NCBI RefSeq assembly: GCF_049639735.1
Contig: NZ_JBEVVA010000003.1
Location: 1,240,001 to 1,304,000 of the forward strand
DNA from: Elusimicrobium simillimum
Lineage (GTDB): Bacteria; Elusimicrobiota; Elusimicrobia; Elusimicrobiales; Elusimicrobiaceae
DNA length: 64,000 bases
Direction: 5' to 3'
The notes under the pieces are model-generated. The model saw nothing but the letters and a program-made list of their open reading frames with translations. It did no database searches and was not told where the DNA came from. The position numbers and the translations under genes were made by a program. Shown here in pieces: positions 33,103-43,351 of this stretch; within the stretch, counting starts at the first letter, position 1; every line of letters begins with the position of its first letter.

Positions 33103-34017
33103 TTATTTCTTTTTTATTTCACTGACTTGTTCGGGCAAAAACAGCATATAATCGCCCTGTGTTTTTGATACAGGCTTTATCTTACCGACACGCAGATAAT
33201 AGCGAATCGTTGAAACAGGCAGACCAGCCGCCTTTGCAAATTCACTTATCTTCATAAGTTTATTATGCTGCACGTCAGGTTTGCTATTATCAAACATATC
33301 AATGTAAGTATCTATCGTGCGTTCAAAAGCCTTGAACATGAAGTTATTATATTGCTCCAAACTTTCCGTTAGCTGGCCTTTTTCTATAGAATTGATATAT
33401 TGCTTTCTGTCACGCGGCCTGATGATTATGGGCCAATAGCCACCCTTTAAAAGAATTAAGTTCATCAGCAATCTGCCTACGCGCCCGTTGCCATCGATAA
33501 ACGGATGGATAGATACAAATTTAAAATGCGCATCTAAAGCCATCTCAGGCACAGATAAATCCTTAGAGTTTATATGCTTAACAAACTTTTCCATCAAATC
33601 AGGCACCTTTAATGGATTAGGCATTATAACCGTTGATCCAGATATTCTTACTCGCACAGTTCTGTATCTTCCGGCATATTCTTCATTAATGCCTTTAAGA
33701 ACTTCTTTATGGATTTTGAGAATATCGTTTTCCGAAATATCCTCTTTCTTAGAAGCAAGCTCTAAAACCAACTTAAAAGCGTCAGCATGGTTTGTGGCCT
33801 CTATGTAATCTTTTATCGGCTTTTCGGCAGTAGTAATACCTTCTGTAATTGCCATTTCGGTTTCATGGCGCGTCAAAGTATTACCTTCAATATGGTTTGA
33901 GGTATAGGTAAGTTCAGTAAGAAGCCATTTTTTTAGCTCTTCTTTAGCCTGCGAATTACGCAGTATTTTGCTCAACTGCTTATTCTTTTTAATAATATTT
34001 TCTAAAATCCAATTCAT
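33103..34017 (-). CDS. Fic-family AMP-transferase with C-terminal MerR-like HTH, copy 1
   Basis: 304 residues. An N-terminal inhibitory-helix motif SNHIEG (residues about 40-45, class II Fic) is followed by the Fic core with HPFIDGNGRVGR (about 172-183) and a C-terminal winged HTH (MKISEFAKAAGLPVSTIRYY). Fic enzymes transfer AMP to protein targets, and the inhibitory helix keeps them off. The promoter contains an inverted repeat overlapping the -10, so the HTH probably autoregulates. Largely the same as the copy at 42437. No separate antitoxin is needed because the inhibitor is fused. Confidence 0.88.
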   Translation of the reverse strand: MNWILENIIKKNKQLSKILRNSQAKEELKKWLLTELTYTSNHIEGNTLTRHETEMAITEGITTAEKPIKDYIEATNHADAFKLVLELASKKEDISENDILKIHKEVLKGINEEYAGRYRTVRVRISGSTVIMPNPLKVPDLMEKFVKHINSKDLSVPEMALDAHFKFVSIHPFIDGNGRVGRLLMNLILLKGGYWPIIIRPRDRKQYINSIEKGQLTESLEQYNNFMFKAFERTIDTYIDMFDNSKPDVQHNKLMKISEFAKAAGLPVSTIRYYLRVGKIKPVSKTQGDYMLFLPEQVSEIKKK

Positions 34018-34035
34018 AAATACCTCTAAAATAGA

Positions 34036-34086
34036 TGTATAGTTTGTCTATAATTTAACTATACACTATAAACACCGAAGAGTCAA
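34036..34086 (-). promoter_or_regulatory. Fic copy 1 promoter and operator
   Basis: TTGACT (34081-34086), 17 bp, TATAGT (34058-34063). Inverted arms TGTATAGTT/AACTATACA at 34036-34044 and 34057-34065 overlap the -10. The arms are conserved upstream of Fic copy 2 (about 43368-43400) while the bases between them differ. Confidence 0.65.
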
Positions 34087-34185
34087 GCCCCACAGTTTCT
34101 ATATTTTTATAATTATTTGACATTAGATATATTTGTGTGTATAATATCATTCGGAGAAGCCGTCATTAATGACTTTGGAGTTCCT

Positions 34186-35205
34186 ATGAACGGCAAAATG
34201 TTTTTTAAGAAACAGAGCAATGTTACGTTTCTTAAAACATTAATTTATGAAAAATATATAAGCAGTTATCTATCACGAATGCTGACGCAGACTAAAAAGA
34301 TTTACATTGCAGATCTCTGTTGCGGCAGCGGCAAAAACGCTAAAAACAACGGTAGTCCTTTAATCCTAATTGATATCATCAAAGATTTATTTAAGAGAAA
34401 CAAACTTTTGTGTAGCACCTTAGAAATTGAAGTAATTTTTAATGATTCAAACAAAGATTTAATTAAAACCCTCAAATGGCGTATATCGCAAGAAGACCTT
34501 CCGCCAAACGCAAAAATCACCTTTTACTGCAGTAAATATGAAGTGCTTATCAAAAAGATTGTTCCCGCTATGGAAGCAGATAGTTATAAATTTTTCTTTT
34601 TAGATACATTTTATTACACCCAAATATCGCTTGAAAACCTAAAAACTATTTTAAATGCCGGGAATGCTGAAATTTTATTGTTCTTTCCTATAGCACACAT
34701 GTTCCGCTTTTCCAATTACTACACTTTTAAAGGAAAAGGGCGAGAGTTTTTTGAAACATATACTACAAAAGGCTGCTATAGATATAAGACGGTTTATGAT
34801 TTTACAGAATCCATAAGAAAGAAGTTGTCTTCACAGTTAAAAACAAAGTGGGTTAGAGATATACTTTTAAAGGATTCTAATAGAATAAATGGCTTGTTTC
34901 TTATAAGCGAACAGCAAGAATCTATGGTTGCAATAAACAATATTTTCTGGAATTATACGGGAAACGGCCTGGATATTTCTATAGATAATTATTCGAAATA
35001 CGATCTTCCGATAACAAATAGAACTATTGAAGCAAAAAAGATACTTTCTTCCTTTAAAAATGCTTTGATTGATAAAATTGCTAAAGGCACTAAAGATTTA
35101 AAGACATTTGCAGCACTTAAGAAAATATCTTGCACCCACCTAAAAACTGTTTTAAATGATTTGCTTGCGGCGGAAAAAATAAAAAAGAATGTTTTATTGG
35201 GATAA
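34186..35205 (+). CDS. Three-Cys-motif partner protein (TcmP)-like
   Basis: 339 residues. It starts MNGKMFFKKQSNVTFLKTLI as in TcmP proteins. A Rossmann-like segment IADLCCGSGKN (about residue 43) resembles a methyltransferase motif I. A C-terminal winged-helix part (LKKISCTHLKTVLNDLL) follows. TcmP proteins occur next to DUF5131/Gp37-type three-Cys proteins, exactly as here (next gene at 35234). The biochemical role is unknown. GGAG precedes the chosen ATG. Divergent from the Fic gene. Confidence 0.75.
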   Translation: MNGKMFFKKQSNVTFLKTLIYEKYISSYLSRMLTQTKKIYIADLCCGSGKNAKNNGSPLILIDIIKDLFKRNKLLCSTLEIEVIFNDSNKDLIKTLKWRISQEDLPPNAKITFYCSKYEVLIKKIVPAMEADSYKFFFLDTFYYTQISLENLKTILNAGNAEILLFFPIAHMFRFSNYYTFKGKGREFFETYTTKGCYRYKTVYDFTESIRKKLSSQLKTKWVRDILLKDSNRINGLFLISEQQESMVAINNIFWNYTGNGLDISIDNYSKYDLPITNRTIEAKKILSSFKNALIDKIAKGTKDLKTFAALKKISCTHLKTVLNDLLAAEKIKKNVLLG

Positions 35206-35233
35206 CAAACAACAAATATTAGTAAAATATGGC

Positions 35234-35965
35234 ATGGCAAACTCTTCTAAAATTGGCTGGACTGAAGCCACTTGGAATCCTGTAACCGGTTGCAGCAAAA
35301 GATCAGACGGCTGTAAAAATTGCTATGCGGAGCGTGTGGCATATAGGCTTAAAACACTTGGGACAACACATTATAAAAATGGGTTTGAGGTTACAGAGCA
35401 CTCAAGCTCACTTTCTATCCCGCTTAAATGGAAGAAAACAAAAACAATTTTTGTTTGTTCAATGAGTGATCTTTTTCATGAAAAAGTTTCAAAAGGATTT
35501 ATTTTAAAAGTTTTTGATGTAATGAATAAAGCTCACTGGCACAAGTTTCTAGTCCTCACAAAACGCCCGGAACGCCTGTTGGAACTGGATAAAGAACTGC
35601 CTTGGTCTCCCAATATTATAATGGGTGTTACTGTAGAGAGCGATAAGTATACAAACAGAATTGATTTGCTGAAAAAGTGTGGCGCCAATGCGAGGTTTTT
35701 ATCTCTCGAACCATTAATTTCCCCACTACCCAATCTTGATTTGTCAGGCATAGATTGGGTAATTGTTGGCGGAGAAAGCGGCCGCTATGCTAGGCCAATG
35801 CAGGAAGAATGGGTTTTGAATATAAAACAACAATGCTCAGAACAAAGCATACCTTTCTTTTTTGAGCAATGGAGCGGATTTAACAAACACAATAGCGGCA
35901 ACCTTTTACAAGGTAAAATTTGCCATGAATATCCTGCTATATTACAAACTGACACTCTATTCTAA
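35234..35965 (+). CDS. DUF5131 (phage Gp37/Gp68-like) three-Cys protein
   Basis: 243 residues from the ATG at 35234, although translation from 35189 within the previous gene is possible. The N-terminus 'IGWTEATWNPVTGCSK' with CKNCYAE gives a Cx7-Cx2-C cluster resembling radical-SAM or metal-binding proteins. 'KTIFVCSMSDLFHE' and 'VIVGGESGRYARPMQ' are family landmarks. It forms a pair with the TcmP-like gene upstream. The substrate is unknown. Convergent with the alpha-2-macroglobulin gene (12-bp gap). Confidence 0.8.
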   Translation: MANSSKIGWTEATWNPVTGCSKRSDGCKNCYAERVAYRLKTLGTTHYKNGFEVTEHSSSLSIPLKWKKTKTIFVCSMSDLFHEKVSKGFILKVFDVMNKAHWHKFLVLTKRPERLLELDKELPWSPNIIMGVTVESDKYTNRIDLLKKCGANARFLSLEPLISPLPNLDLSGIDWVIVGGESGRYARPMQEEWVLNIKQQCSEQSIPFFFEQWSGFNKHNSGNLLQGKICHEYPAILQTDTLF

Positions 35966-35977
35966 AATCTAAAAGAA

Positions 35978-38900
35978 CTATTTACCTTGAACAGTAAAAA
36001 CTCCTTTATCGTTTGTGGACAACATTACCATAGGTAGCGCTTCTAAAGTTAAAGATATTGACGGAGAGCTAAAATTTCCCGCCATAGATGGTTTTAAAAT
36101 ATATTTTATAGTCTTTTCTCCGTTAATATCGCCCTTAATATTTAAAACAATTTTATCAGGAGCACTATAATCCTTATCTATGCTATAGCCAATATCTTCC
36201 TCTTTATAATCAAAAGAAGATATCCGGGGTATTTCAACGATCATATTTCTTATTCTAAAAGGTGTTGCTATAACAATATGCATCTCCAATTCTTCATCTA
36301 AGGAAATCACATCATCTTTGGAGAACTCTTTAAGTTTGTAATTGGCCCCTTCTAAATAGCGTCTATAGTACACTCTTTTAATATTAAAAACGTCGCTACT
36401 TTTTGCCTCAATGTTTTGCGGATTATCCAAATAAGACAAATATGCTCTGCCTAAAGGATTCTTAGAAAGGTTCAGAATATCTATCTGTGCTTTATTTATA
36501 CTCTCTTGAAGCTCAATCTCTTCAAAGTGATATTTGTCATCACCCTCCAAAGAAAAGTTCTTAAGTTCTTCGCCATTAACGCTAAATTCTATTTTACCAG
36601 AATTAAAATTTTTAACTTTAGACTGCTCTAATATTACAATAAGAGCAGCAAGCGCTTCGTCATCATGCATAAAACTCAATTTTGGCCTTAATACTATACT
36701 GCGAACGATATTGGCGGACTCCTCTATATATTCCCCTCCTAAAGAACTCAAAATATCTATTAACAAGATTGATGTTACCTCTGGAGACCTGTCTAAAATA
36801 CTGGACTTCATTTTATTATAATTTTCCTCAATATGATCACCAAGGAAATAATCTTTTTTGATATATTTTGAAAATTTATCAAGATAATGAAGAGTCATCT
36901 TCCTATCTCCTTTCATATGATAGAAATAGGCAAGATAGGCATTTTCATAAGGATTTACTTCCCCCTCATAAGAATCCATATATTTATACAGATATTCAAT
37001 TAATTCATGCCCTGTAAAAAAAGTACCTTTAGAAACATCCGAGCCATAAGATTCAATCTTTTCATTTAGTCTCTTCTTATCATATGATAATAATGGATAT
37101 TGTTTTAATATAACCTTTGATACATTAGGAGAGTCATATTTAAATTTCTTTCCATTCTCTTTATCCTTTAATCTTTGGGTCTCATAGAACGCATTTTTAG
37201 CTAAAATCGGATATAGCTTGTCTTTCATCTCTAGAAGTCGCTTATCTTCGGTTATTTTATAAGTTTTTGTCAGCAATAGAGGATATCTTTCACTAAAAGA
37301 ATAATAGATGCTGGCCCCCTTTACCTTATCGTTAAATTTGGAATAAGCCGCTTCTTTCATTTCTTTAAGTTCTGCTTTAGTTGCTAAAGGACCAAGATAA
37401 TTTTTCGGGGTATATTCGTCTCTCCAATTTTTTTCCGATTCTTTTCTTGCAAGTTGGTTTTTAGCATATATATCTGGATTATTATTATATACATACTCCA
37501 ATAACACCGCTTTAATATAAGTATCCATATATCCATCTACCTTTTCTTCATCAGAGCGGTAGCCCTCTTTTATATTATTCAGTCCAGGTTCCAATATATT
37601 AAAATCAAGGTCTAAATATATTTTTTCAATTCCTTCTAGTAATTCCGTGGATATAGTGTTTTTACCAGGTGCAATAGATTGAACTATTGTATTAACAATT
37701 GTTATCTCGTTAGACTTAACAGGAATAATCCTAGTTACAACCTCTTGGAATTTATCTTTTATTATAGTAGCCCTAAATTCTAAATCTTCCTCTGTATTCG
37801 CTATAATTGAGTACGGAATTACTTGAGAAGATTTTGCTTTAATTGAGTATTGCTGTTTTAAAATTTGTTGATAGCCAGCCTTTGTCTTCTGCTCCAAAAG
37901 AAGTTCTACCAATAAAGACTTCTCAGTATTATTAGTAATCGGCACCATAATGCTGCCTATATCTCCCATTCGTAAAAATAATGGAGAAATAATATCAAAA
38001 CTCAATTCCTTAACAACTCCGAATTCAGAAGAGGTATACCCTGTGTTGTCCGAGGCATCAGCAAAGTCAGCTAAAATTTTCCAATTTGCTGTAGCATTCG
38101 GCAATTCAAAAGAAAAATATGCTTTACCTGCTGTTGTTTTAAGGTCAGGATAAAAAGTAATAGAATCCTTTACACTATCTTTCAAAAGGCCGCCGTAAGA
38201 AAATTTTTTCTTAGAGGAATAATTTGAATCTGACATATCAGAATCTTTTCTTCGGCTGAAACTTTCTGAGTCTGCAGGTCCAGCCATACTATAATGCAAA
38301 ACTGGATCTTCTTTCTTTTTAATATAGAAATCTCTTGCAAAGTTTACGGCATTGAGATATAAGGAAATATTCTCTCTCTTAGGATAGTCGTAAAAATACA
38401 AAGATTCAGGCAAATTAAAATCTTCTTTATTTTCATATGAGAAAGAGGTTCTGTATCCATTTCCAAAATACCTCATTGGAGATAATGACACATCATGTTT
38501 TTCGTGCATGTTTACCGAAGAAATCCTATCTAAATCAGTATTATAAACTCGTATCAACATTTCACCATCTGCCGGCAAAGGACCTTCCTCAACAAATACT
38601 TCACCATTTACAACTCCCCCAGGCATATAATTACTGAAGAGGTTAAGTTCAAGGTTAACGTTCCTTTTAGGTTTTTCTACAGTAAACCAGCCGGAAGATT
38701 TATATATTTTATAATCATTTACAGAAAACCAATTTAAGGAGTAATCAGATTTATAATTTACATCTTTCTTAAATTTGGCCAAATAAAGCCCCTTTGCTTT
38801 TAAAGTAAGAAACTCCTCCTTAAAATCCGCCTGCATCAGCCCAACAAAGATATCCCCAGAAACAAAACTACTACCTAACAAAATTTCCACCTCCTGACCT

Positions 38901-41878
38901 GATGTGTAGTTATTATATTCAGGAATAGTTATTGAAGGTAAGTATATATCTTTCATGTTATCAGGATCAATTACTATAAAAATATGTTCGGATATATCTT
39001 TACCTGCCTCCACTTTAAGCCTATAAATACCGCTTTTAATATTTTTTAAATTTAATTTAAAGTATTTCCCGTTTTTGAATTTTACCTTCTTGCTGTAAAT
39101 TTCCTCAACTGCTTTGGCTGAGGCAAATAGTTTTTGCAAATCACCGTCAGTATCACCGGATACTTGCTCGGGTATATTTTCAAGCCTTGAAACAGTAGTT
39201 TTAGCAACAATGTCATACGACAGATCATTTACTGTAGCGGCAGATAAAACAAACTCAATATCATCGCCTTTTTTATAATAATTTTTATCATAGTTAAGAT
39301 TAAAAAATGTGGCTCTATCACTGGCAAGGATATATTTTTCGCCTGTCGCCTCTCCAAAAAGATCATTTTCGGCGCGGGTTTCTATTTTATATTCCATAAT
39401 GCGCCCGGCTTGGTTAAAGGAATAATCTTTTTCTTTTCCTTTACGGTACCACTCCTCAGGAACAACAACTGTTTTAAAATCAATTTTAAATTCCGATTTC
39501 CTATTAACCTCTGCAGTACCAGTACTTACCAACTGAAATCTATTAGGGTACATATGCGCATTCAACTCATAGTCTCTTACATAAATACTATAAGAAACCT
39601 TGCTGTCCGGTACTTGGCGTCCGTTATAATCCTTTATATTTCCGTTTAGTGTAATATTGCCATTCAGGAGTGGAACCTTTTTATAATCATCTATCTGCAC
39701 ATAAAAATCAGAAACTTGATATGGTTTGACTTCAATACGCTCATAAATATTGCTGTCTCCATAAAATATCCTTAATGTATACTCCCCCATATCATCCAAT
39801 AAGAAGGTTGCGTTAGCCGAGCCAAATTCATTTAAAGAAAGCTCTTTTTCATCTTTAATATTACTCCAACCTTTAAGTAACTGGACTTTTAACTTATCAT
39901 CTGATATAGGTGCTTTTAACCCGTTAAGAGTTTTTTCCAATACTTTAAGCCTTACCTTAAGTTCATCATTTTGCTTATATATGGGCTTATCTTTCAATAC
40001 TGAAATAAGGTATCTGTTAAAAGGGTTTCTATAACTAAACTTTATAGGGTGAGATATCAGTGCATGCGCCCCGTCTTTCTCCACTTCGGGAAGTAAAGAT
40101 ACCCCATCTTTAAGAGTGTTTAACGGAAGCTTAACTTCAAAAGGCATTTTATCAAGATCTTTAATTTGTTTTTTCCCATTCTCAGATGGATTTGAAAGTT
40201 CGTATTTTAAAGTCCCCTCATTTAAAAGAGAACCTGTTGCAATATCTAAAGGGTAAATAGTAAAAATTCCCGGTTCAGGATTTTCTTCCTTAACATAAGC
40301 GCTATATGCATCTTGTACAGACATATTTATACCGCTTGTTACAATTAACGCTATGTCTGTAATGTTTATATAAATGCCACTCTGTGGTTGTTCATTGAGG
40401 ACACTGCGGTTTGTGGTAAGACAATTTCTATATCTATAATCTCCTAAAAAGGAATCATCATCTTTTTCTGTTTTTTCACAAATAGGAAGAATATATTTTT
40501 TGATAAACTCTTTTTCTTCTTCTATATAGTCCACCGTTACAGCTTTAAGATAATAAAATCCTTTATCAGTTATCGGATCTATAGTAATTTCAGATTTAGA
40601 GGCACTTTCATCCTCCTCAGGCTCATAATACCACTCTCTGACAGGTTGCCCATATCCTCCGTTAGATAAAATACCAGAAACATACTTATCATTTCTTTTG
40701 GTGAAAGAATATGGATTAACTCCCACTCCAAGGTTAATTTTATAGAGCTGTAACTTTGTTCTTCTATTAGAGGAAAACTTAACATCAAAAGGAACATTAG
40801 GTTTTTGTTCCATAGTAGCCATTGCGCCCATATGAACATATGGCCTAAAATTATCATAAATTATACTTTTGCAACCATAAAGTTCAGAGATATCCCCATA
40901 ACTATCCACAAGATCTTTACAAATTAGTATCTTATCTTTGCTGCTAATAGATTTCGCTTTTGAAAGAAGAGGCAAATATTTAAAAATCAGCTCAGCTTTA
41001 TTTACAGAGAAGCCAATATTGTCTTTATTAAAATTTATTCTGCCCGAATCCCTTGCTGCAAGTAACGAATCTGCTATATCTTTATACTCTTGTTTTATAA
41101 TTTCTTTTAAGTTCGAATTATTTTCAAGAGGGTTATCATATTTGAGAGAGAGTAAAACTCTTTCAACACCAAAATAATCCATTTCATCATCTGTTGCTGA
41201 ATGTAGCATATAGTCTAATACATATAATTTTTTATCAAAGGAGAGTTCTTTTGTAAATTTAGGAGCATAAGAGGAATCATTTATCCTAACCAAATTATCG
41301 TAATTTCCTAAAGATTCGCGCATTCCCCATACATATACCGCAGCGTTCAAAACATATTGTAATGATTTTTTAGAAATATCATTATCCGAAGGCACAACAA
41401 ACCTAACCTTACTTGCCGGTACATTTCTTAACGTTTCTTTATTTTTCCAAATATTATTAAACGCAATTTCAAACTCCGCTTCTGCATTATTTTTATCAAT
41501 AAATAAGAAAGGAGGTTTCTGTGAATTGGTTAGACCGGCTTTTATAGTAGTATCTTCCACTTCTTCTTTAATAGCATTCTCTTTTATTGGAACAAATAGA
41601 TTATTTTTCTCATCTTCATTAGCAATCCAGTCTTCTTTATAGTCATAACTTTTTAGAATTTCCAAATAAAAATCCATTTTAAACAAATTTAACTTAGCCG
41701 CCTCTATTGCATCTTTAGGATTAGAAATTTTTTGCAGTTTCCTATATGCAGATTCATACTGCTTATTAGACAAATTCTCTTGAATATCCTTTATAGCAAT
41801 ATCAACAGATGATGTTTGGGCAAACAAAGAAGATGCTAAGATAAACAAACTAAAAACAAACAAAGATATTTTTTTCAT
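35978..41878 (-). CDS. Large bacterial alpha-2-macroglobulin without thioester
   Basis: 1966 residues with a Sec signal (LFVFSLFILASSLFAQ) and no lipobox. It has repeated macroglobulin MG domains ('KPIYKQNDELKVRLKVLEK' is MG-like), an A2M-family domain at about 1240-1330 ('NATANWKILADFADASDNTG'; 'SPLFLRMGDIGSI') and a helical TED-like region at about 1430-1750. The CxEQ thioester motif expected at the start of the TED is absent (GYRSDEEKVDGYMDTY there). It is probably a periplasmic or surface protein that traps or binds proteases or other factors non-covalently. Monocistronic. Confidence 0.8.
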   Translation of the reverse strand: MKKISLFVFSLFILASSLFAQTSSVDIAIKDIQENLSNKQYESAYRKLQKISNPKDAIEAAKLNLFKMDFYLEILKSYDYKEDWIANEDEKNNLFVPIKENAIKEEVEDTTIKAGLTNSQKPPFLFIDKNNAEAEFEIAFNNIWKNKETLRNVPASKVRFVVPSDNDISKKSLQYVLNAAVYVWGMRESLGNYDNLVRINDSSYAPKFTKELSFDKKLYVLDYMLHSATDDEMDYFGVERVLLSLKYDNPLENNSNLKEIIKQEYKDIADSLLAARDSGRINFNKDNIGFSVNKAELIFKYLPLLSKAKSISSKDKILICKDLVDSYGDISELYGCKSIIYDNFRPYVHMGAMATMEQKPNVPFDVKFSSNRRTKLQLYKINLGVGVNPYSFTKRNDKYVSGILSNGGYGQPVREWYYEPEEDESASKSEITIDPITDKGFYYLKAVTVDYIEEEKEFIKKYILPICEKTEKDDDSFLGDYRYRNCLTTNRSVLNEQPQSGIYINITDIALIVTSGINMSVQDAYSAYVKEENPEPGIFTIYPLDIATGSLLNEGTLKYELSNPSENGKKQIKDLDKMPFEVKLPLNTLKDGVSLLPEVEKDGAHALISHPIKFSYRNPFNRYLISVLKDKPIYKQNDELKVRLKVLEKTLNGLKAPISDDKLKVQLLKGWSNIKDEKELSLNEFGSANATFLLDDMGEYTLRIFYGDSNIYERIEVKPYQVSDFYVQIDDYKKVPLLNGNITLNGNIKDYNGRQVPDSKVSYSIYVRDYELNAHMYPNRFQLVSTGTAEVNRKSEFKIDFKTVVVPEEWYRKGKEKDYSFNQAGRIMEYKIETRAENDLFGEATGEKYILASDRATFFNLNYDKNYYKKGDDIEFVLSAATVNDLSYDIVAKTTVSRLENIPEQVSGDTDGDLQKLFASAKAVEEIYSKKVKFKNGKYFKLNLKNIKSGIYRLKVEAGKDISEHIFIVIDPDNMKDIYLPSITIPEYNNYTSGQEVEILLGSSFVSGDIFVGLMQADFKEEFLTLKAKGLYLAKFKKDVNYKSDYSLNWFSVNDYKIYKSSGWFTVEKPKRNVNLELNLFSNYMPGGVVNGEVFVEEGPLPADGEMLIRVYNTDLDRISSVNMHEKHDVSLSPMRYFGNGYRTSFSYENKEDFNLPESLYFYDYPKRENISLYLNAVNFARDFYIKKKEDPVLHYSMAGPADSESFSRRKDSDMSDSNYSSKKKFSYGGLLKDSVKDSITFYPDLKTTAGKAYFSFELPNATANWKILADFADASDNTGYTSSEFGVVKELSFDIISPLFLRMGDIGSIMVPITNNTEKSLLVELLLEQKTKAGYQQILKQQYSIKAKSSQVIPYSIIANTEEDLEFRATIIKDKFQEVVTRIIPVKSNEITIVNTIVQSIAPGKNTISTELLEGIEKIYLDLDFNILEPGLNNIKEGYRSDEEKVDGYMDTYIKAVLLEYVYNNNPDIYAKNQLARKESEKNWRDEYTPKNYLGPLATKAELKEMKEAAYSKFNDKVKGASIYYSFSERYPLLLTKTYKITEDKRLLEMKDKLYPILAKNAFYETQRLKDKENGKKFKYDSPNVSKVILKQYPLLSYDKKRLNEKIESYGSDVSKGTFFTGHELIEYLYKYMDSYEGEVNPYENAYLAYFYHMKGDRKMTLHYLDKFSKYIKKDYFLGDHIEENYNKMKSSILDRSPEVTSILLIDILSSLGGEYIEESANIVRSIVLRPKLSFMHDDEALAALIVILEQSKVKNFNSGKIEFSVNGEELKNFSLEGDDKYHFEEIELQESINKAQIDILNLSKNPLGRAYLSYLDNPQNIEAKSSDVFNIKRVYYRRYLEGANYKLKEFSKDDVISLDEELEMHIVIATPFRIRNMIVEIPRISSFDYKEEDIGYSIDKDYSAPDKIVLNIKGDINGEKTIKYILKPSMAGNFSSPSISLTLEALPMVMLSTNDKGVFTVQGK

Positions 41879-42015
41879 ATACCCCTCAAAGAAATACTAA
41901 ATATATATTAATTTTATACAAAATTATAGGCCTTTAGCCTTTTGACATTCATTAATTTCTCGCACATTAACTATAAACTATATTTCCCCGCTAATCAAGT
42001 CTTAGTAAAATAGAC

Positions 42016-42170
42016 TTGACTTCCTGCCCAAAGTAAGGCTAAATGTGTATGGTAGAATGAAAAATTTAAAACCCCTCGGACGAGGGGCATTGATCCTGAG
42101 GATACAAGTTCGATTCCTGTTAAAAGCACCATCTAAAACGTCGTCGGTATACCGACGACGTTTTTTGTTT
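42016..42170 (+). ncRNA. Putative tRNA-like small RNA, copy 1
   Basis: TTGACT (42016-42021), 18 bp, TAAATG form a plausible promoter. The predicted RNA has CCCCTC-GGAC-GAGGGG (42072-42087), ATCC-TGA-GGAT, a T-arm ACAAG-TTCGATT-CCTGT, then AAAAGCACCA and a perfect terminator (42135-42164). No acceptor 5' strand pairs with TAAAAGC, so it is not a normal tRNA. The copy at 50751-50902 keeps the layout. The rest of 41879-42436 holds the A2M promoter area and repeat copy 2; I see no gene. Confidence 0.5.
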
Positions 42171-42371
42171 GTCTTAAAATATCCCTCGTCGACGTTTCGT
42201 CTAAAAAATCAGAGTCTCCGTTTTGTATCGCTTATACAAGGGGAAAAATACGCCCTTTTATCGTCGAACCTATACCTTGCCCAATTTCGCAGAGTCACAA
42301 CTTGTTCACAGTTGACTATATTAGCAACTGTACACTAAATGCGATTTTGACACAACAGGAATCGAACTTCT
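42104..42371. repeat. 268-bp repeat with T-arm-derived inverted ends, copy 2
   Basis: Starts ACAAGTTCGATTCCTGTT and ends AACAGGAATCGAACTTCT (42354-42371), the same length and ends as copy 1 at 32770-33037. Both copies are followed by a Fic gene in the same orientation. Confidence 0.7.
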
Positions 42372-42436
42372 ATCCCTAACGTAAAAACAGCGGTTTAACC
42401 ATAAGTTAAACCGCTGTTTTTCGCTATTAAAAAATA

Positions 42437-43351
42437 TTATTTCTTTTTTATTGCGCTGATTTGTTCAGATGAGAACAACATATAATCGCCTTGTGTCTTT
42501 GATACAGGCTTCAATTTACCAGCACGCAGGTAATAGCGAATTGTTGAAACAGGCACTCCCGCCGCTTTGGCAAATTGGCTTATCTTCATAAGTTTATTAT
42601 GCTGTATGTCAGGCTTACTGTTATCAAACATATCAATGTAAGTATCTATCGTGCGTTCAAAAGCCTTGAACATAAAGCTATTATATTGCTCCAAACTTTC
42701 CGTTAGCTGGCCTTTTTCAATAGAGTTGACATATTGTTTCCTATCTCTAGGTCTGATAATTATAGGCCAGTAGCCGCCCTTCAAAAGTATCAAGTTCATA
42801 AGCAATCTACCTACACGCCCGTTACCATCGATAAACGGGTGGATAGATACAAACTTGAAATGTGCTTCCAAGGCCATCTGAGGCACAGATATTTCCTTAG
42901 AGTTTATATATTTAACAAACTCTTTCATTAAATCAGGCACCTTCAATGGATTAGGCATAACTACTGTTGAGCCTGATATTCTAACACGCACAGTTCTATG
43001 CCTGCCGGCATATTCTTCATTTATGCCTTTTAATACTTCTTTGTGGATTTTCAGGATATCATTTTCAATTATATCCTCTTTTTTACATGCAAGCTCTAAA
43101 ACCAGCTTAAAAGCATCAGCATGGTTAGTGGCCTCCATATAATCCTTTATCGGCTTTTCGGCAGTAGTAATACCTTTAGTAATTGCCATTTCGGTTTCAT
43201 GGCGCGTTAAAGTATTACCTTCAATATGGTTTGAGGTATAGGCAAGTTCAGTAAGAAGCCATTTTTTAAGTTCTTCTTTGGCCTGCGGGTTGCGCAATAT
43301 TTTGTTCAACTGTTTGTTCTTCTTAATAATATTCTCTAAAATCCAGTTCAT
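42437..43351 (-). CDS. Fic-family AMP-transferase with C-terminal MerR-like HTH, copy 2
   Basis: 304 residues, nearly identical in sequence to the copy at 33103. It keeps SNHIEG, HPFIDGNGRVGR and the HTH (MKISQFAKAAGVPVSTIRYY). Differences are scattered and mostly conservative, so both copies appear under selection. Its promoter conserves the GTATAGTT/AACTATAC arms. The whole block, from the T-arm-like repeat through the Fic promoter, is duplicated. Confidence 0.88.
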   Translation of the reverse strand: MNWILENIIKKNKQLNKILRNPQAKEELKKWLLTELAYTSNHIEGNTLTRHETEMAITKGITTAEKPIKDYMEATNHADAFKLVLELACKKEDIIENDILKIHKEVLKGINEEYAGRHRTVRVRISGSTVVMPNPLKVPDLMKEFVKYINSKEISVPQMALEAHFKFVSIHPFIDGNGRVGRLLMNLILLKGGYWPIIIRPRDRKQYVNSIEKGQLTESLEQYNSFMFKAFERTIDTYIDMFDNSKPDIQHNKLMKISQFAKAAGVPVSTIRYYLRAGKLKPVSKTQGDYMLFSSEQISAIKKK

